A stretch of 14,276 bases of DNA, taken from contig CAVIJF010000037.1 in the NCBI GenBank assembly GCA_963643175.1, positions 1 to 14,276 on the forward strand, given 5' to 3'. Of the stretch, positions 14,190 through 14,276 are shown piece after piece. Source of the stretch: CAMEON01 sp963643175 (GTDB taxonomy: Bacteria > Bacillota > Clostridia > Oscillospirales > CAG-272). Each line of letters starts with the position of its first letter. The stretch's first letter is position 1. Below the pieces are notes generated by a model that worked only from the letters and a program-made list of their open reading frames with translations, did not search any database and was not told the origin of the DNA. The position numbers and the translations under genes are program-made.

Positions 14190-14276
14190 GGGGTGCCGGG
14201 GGCGAAGCCCCCGGCAAAGTAAACTAAAAATCTCCCCCCCTTCCCCCGGAGGGGGAAGGGGGGCGGGGGGATAGGG
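14190..14276 (+). repeat. Intergenic modular repeat, copy 5 (cut by the window end)
   Basis: Hairpin 1 here is TGCCGGGGGC (14194-14203) with GCCCCCGGCA (14207-14216) around GAA. It has the same geometry as the other copies, but the AAGG arm is replaced by CGGG with compensating changes on the other side. The linker AAAGTAAACTAAAAATCT and the pyrimidine/purine hairpin 2 (CCCCCCTTCCCCC with GGGGGAAGGGGGG, 14235-14263) match copy 2 closely. Confidence 0.72.

Overview
The window looks like chromosomal DNA of a GC-rich member of the Firmicutes, class Clostridia, most plausibly Oscillospirales/Ruminococcaceae. The basis is a cmk-plsC-ispH cluster in which IspH is fused to four-repeat ribosomal protein S1, strong AGGAGG-type ribosome binding sites, TTGnnn-N17-TATAAT promoters, a PhoP/PhoR-type phosphate system and a lipoprotein PstS. 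The placement is inference; no rRNA or marker gene is present. No tRNA, rRNA, CRISPR array, phage gene or transposase was seen.

Layout. (1) 1-410: intergenic repeat, then a promoter. (2) 411-3873, plus strand: cmk, plsC and ispH-rpsA, an operon joined by two GTGA stop/start overlaps and closed by a strong intrinsic terminator. Inside ispH lie an AT-rich island with a good promoter and a second ribosome binding site with ATG, which could yield a free 380-residue S1. (3) 3937-4273: repeat copy between convergent genes. (4) 4274-6076, minus strand: secG, then a DacF-type D,D-carboxypeptidase with a long arginine-rich cytoplasmic N-terminus; the secG promoter carries an inverted repeat over its -10. 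(5) 6185-6631: divergent control region with a repeat copy, two TTTACA Pho boxes 11 bp apart and the pstS -10. (6) 6632-10225, plus strand: pstS, a single-gene pstC-pstA fusion and pstB. (7) 10222-10888: a 170-bp near-palindromic MITE-like element starting at the pstB stop codon, further hairpins, another repeat copy and an extended -10 promoter. (8) 10889-13921, plus strand: phoU, a PhoB/PhoP-type response regulator and a PhoR-type histidine kinase, tightly coupled. (9) 13922-14276: repeat remnants and a last repeat copy.

How the genes work together. The right half is a complete phosphate acquisition and sensing module. PstS captures phosphate outside the membrane, the fused PstCA channel and the PstB ATPase import it, PhoU links transporter state to the kinase, and the kinase/regulator pair should act on the Pho boxes upstream of pstS. 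The transport genes are on a Pho-box promoter that lacks a good -35. The regulatory genes have their own near-consensus promoter.

Most notable observations: PstS has its two halves in the opposite order to the canonical protein (a natural circular permutation), PstC and PstA are one polypeptide, the IspH-S1 gene may make two products, and a modular two-hairpin repeat family occupies every long intergenic gap.
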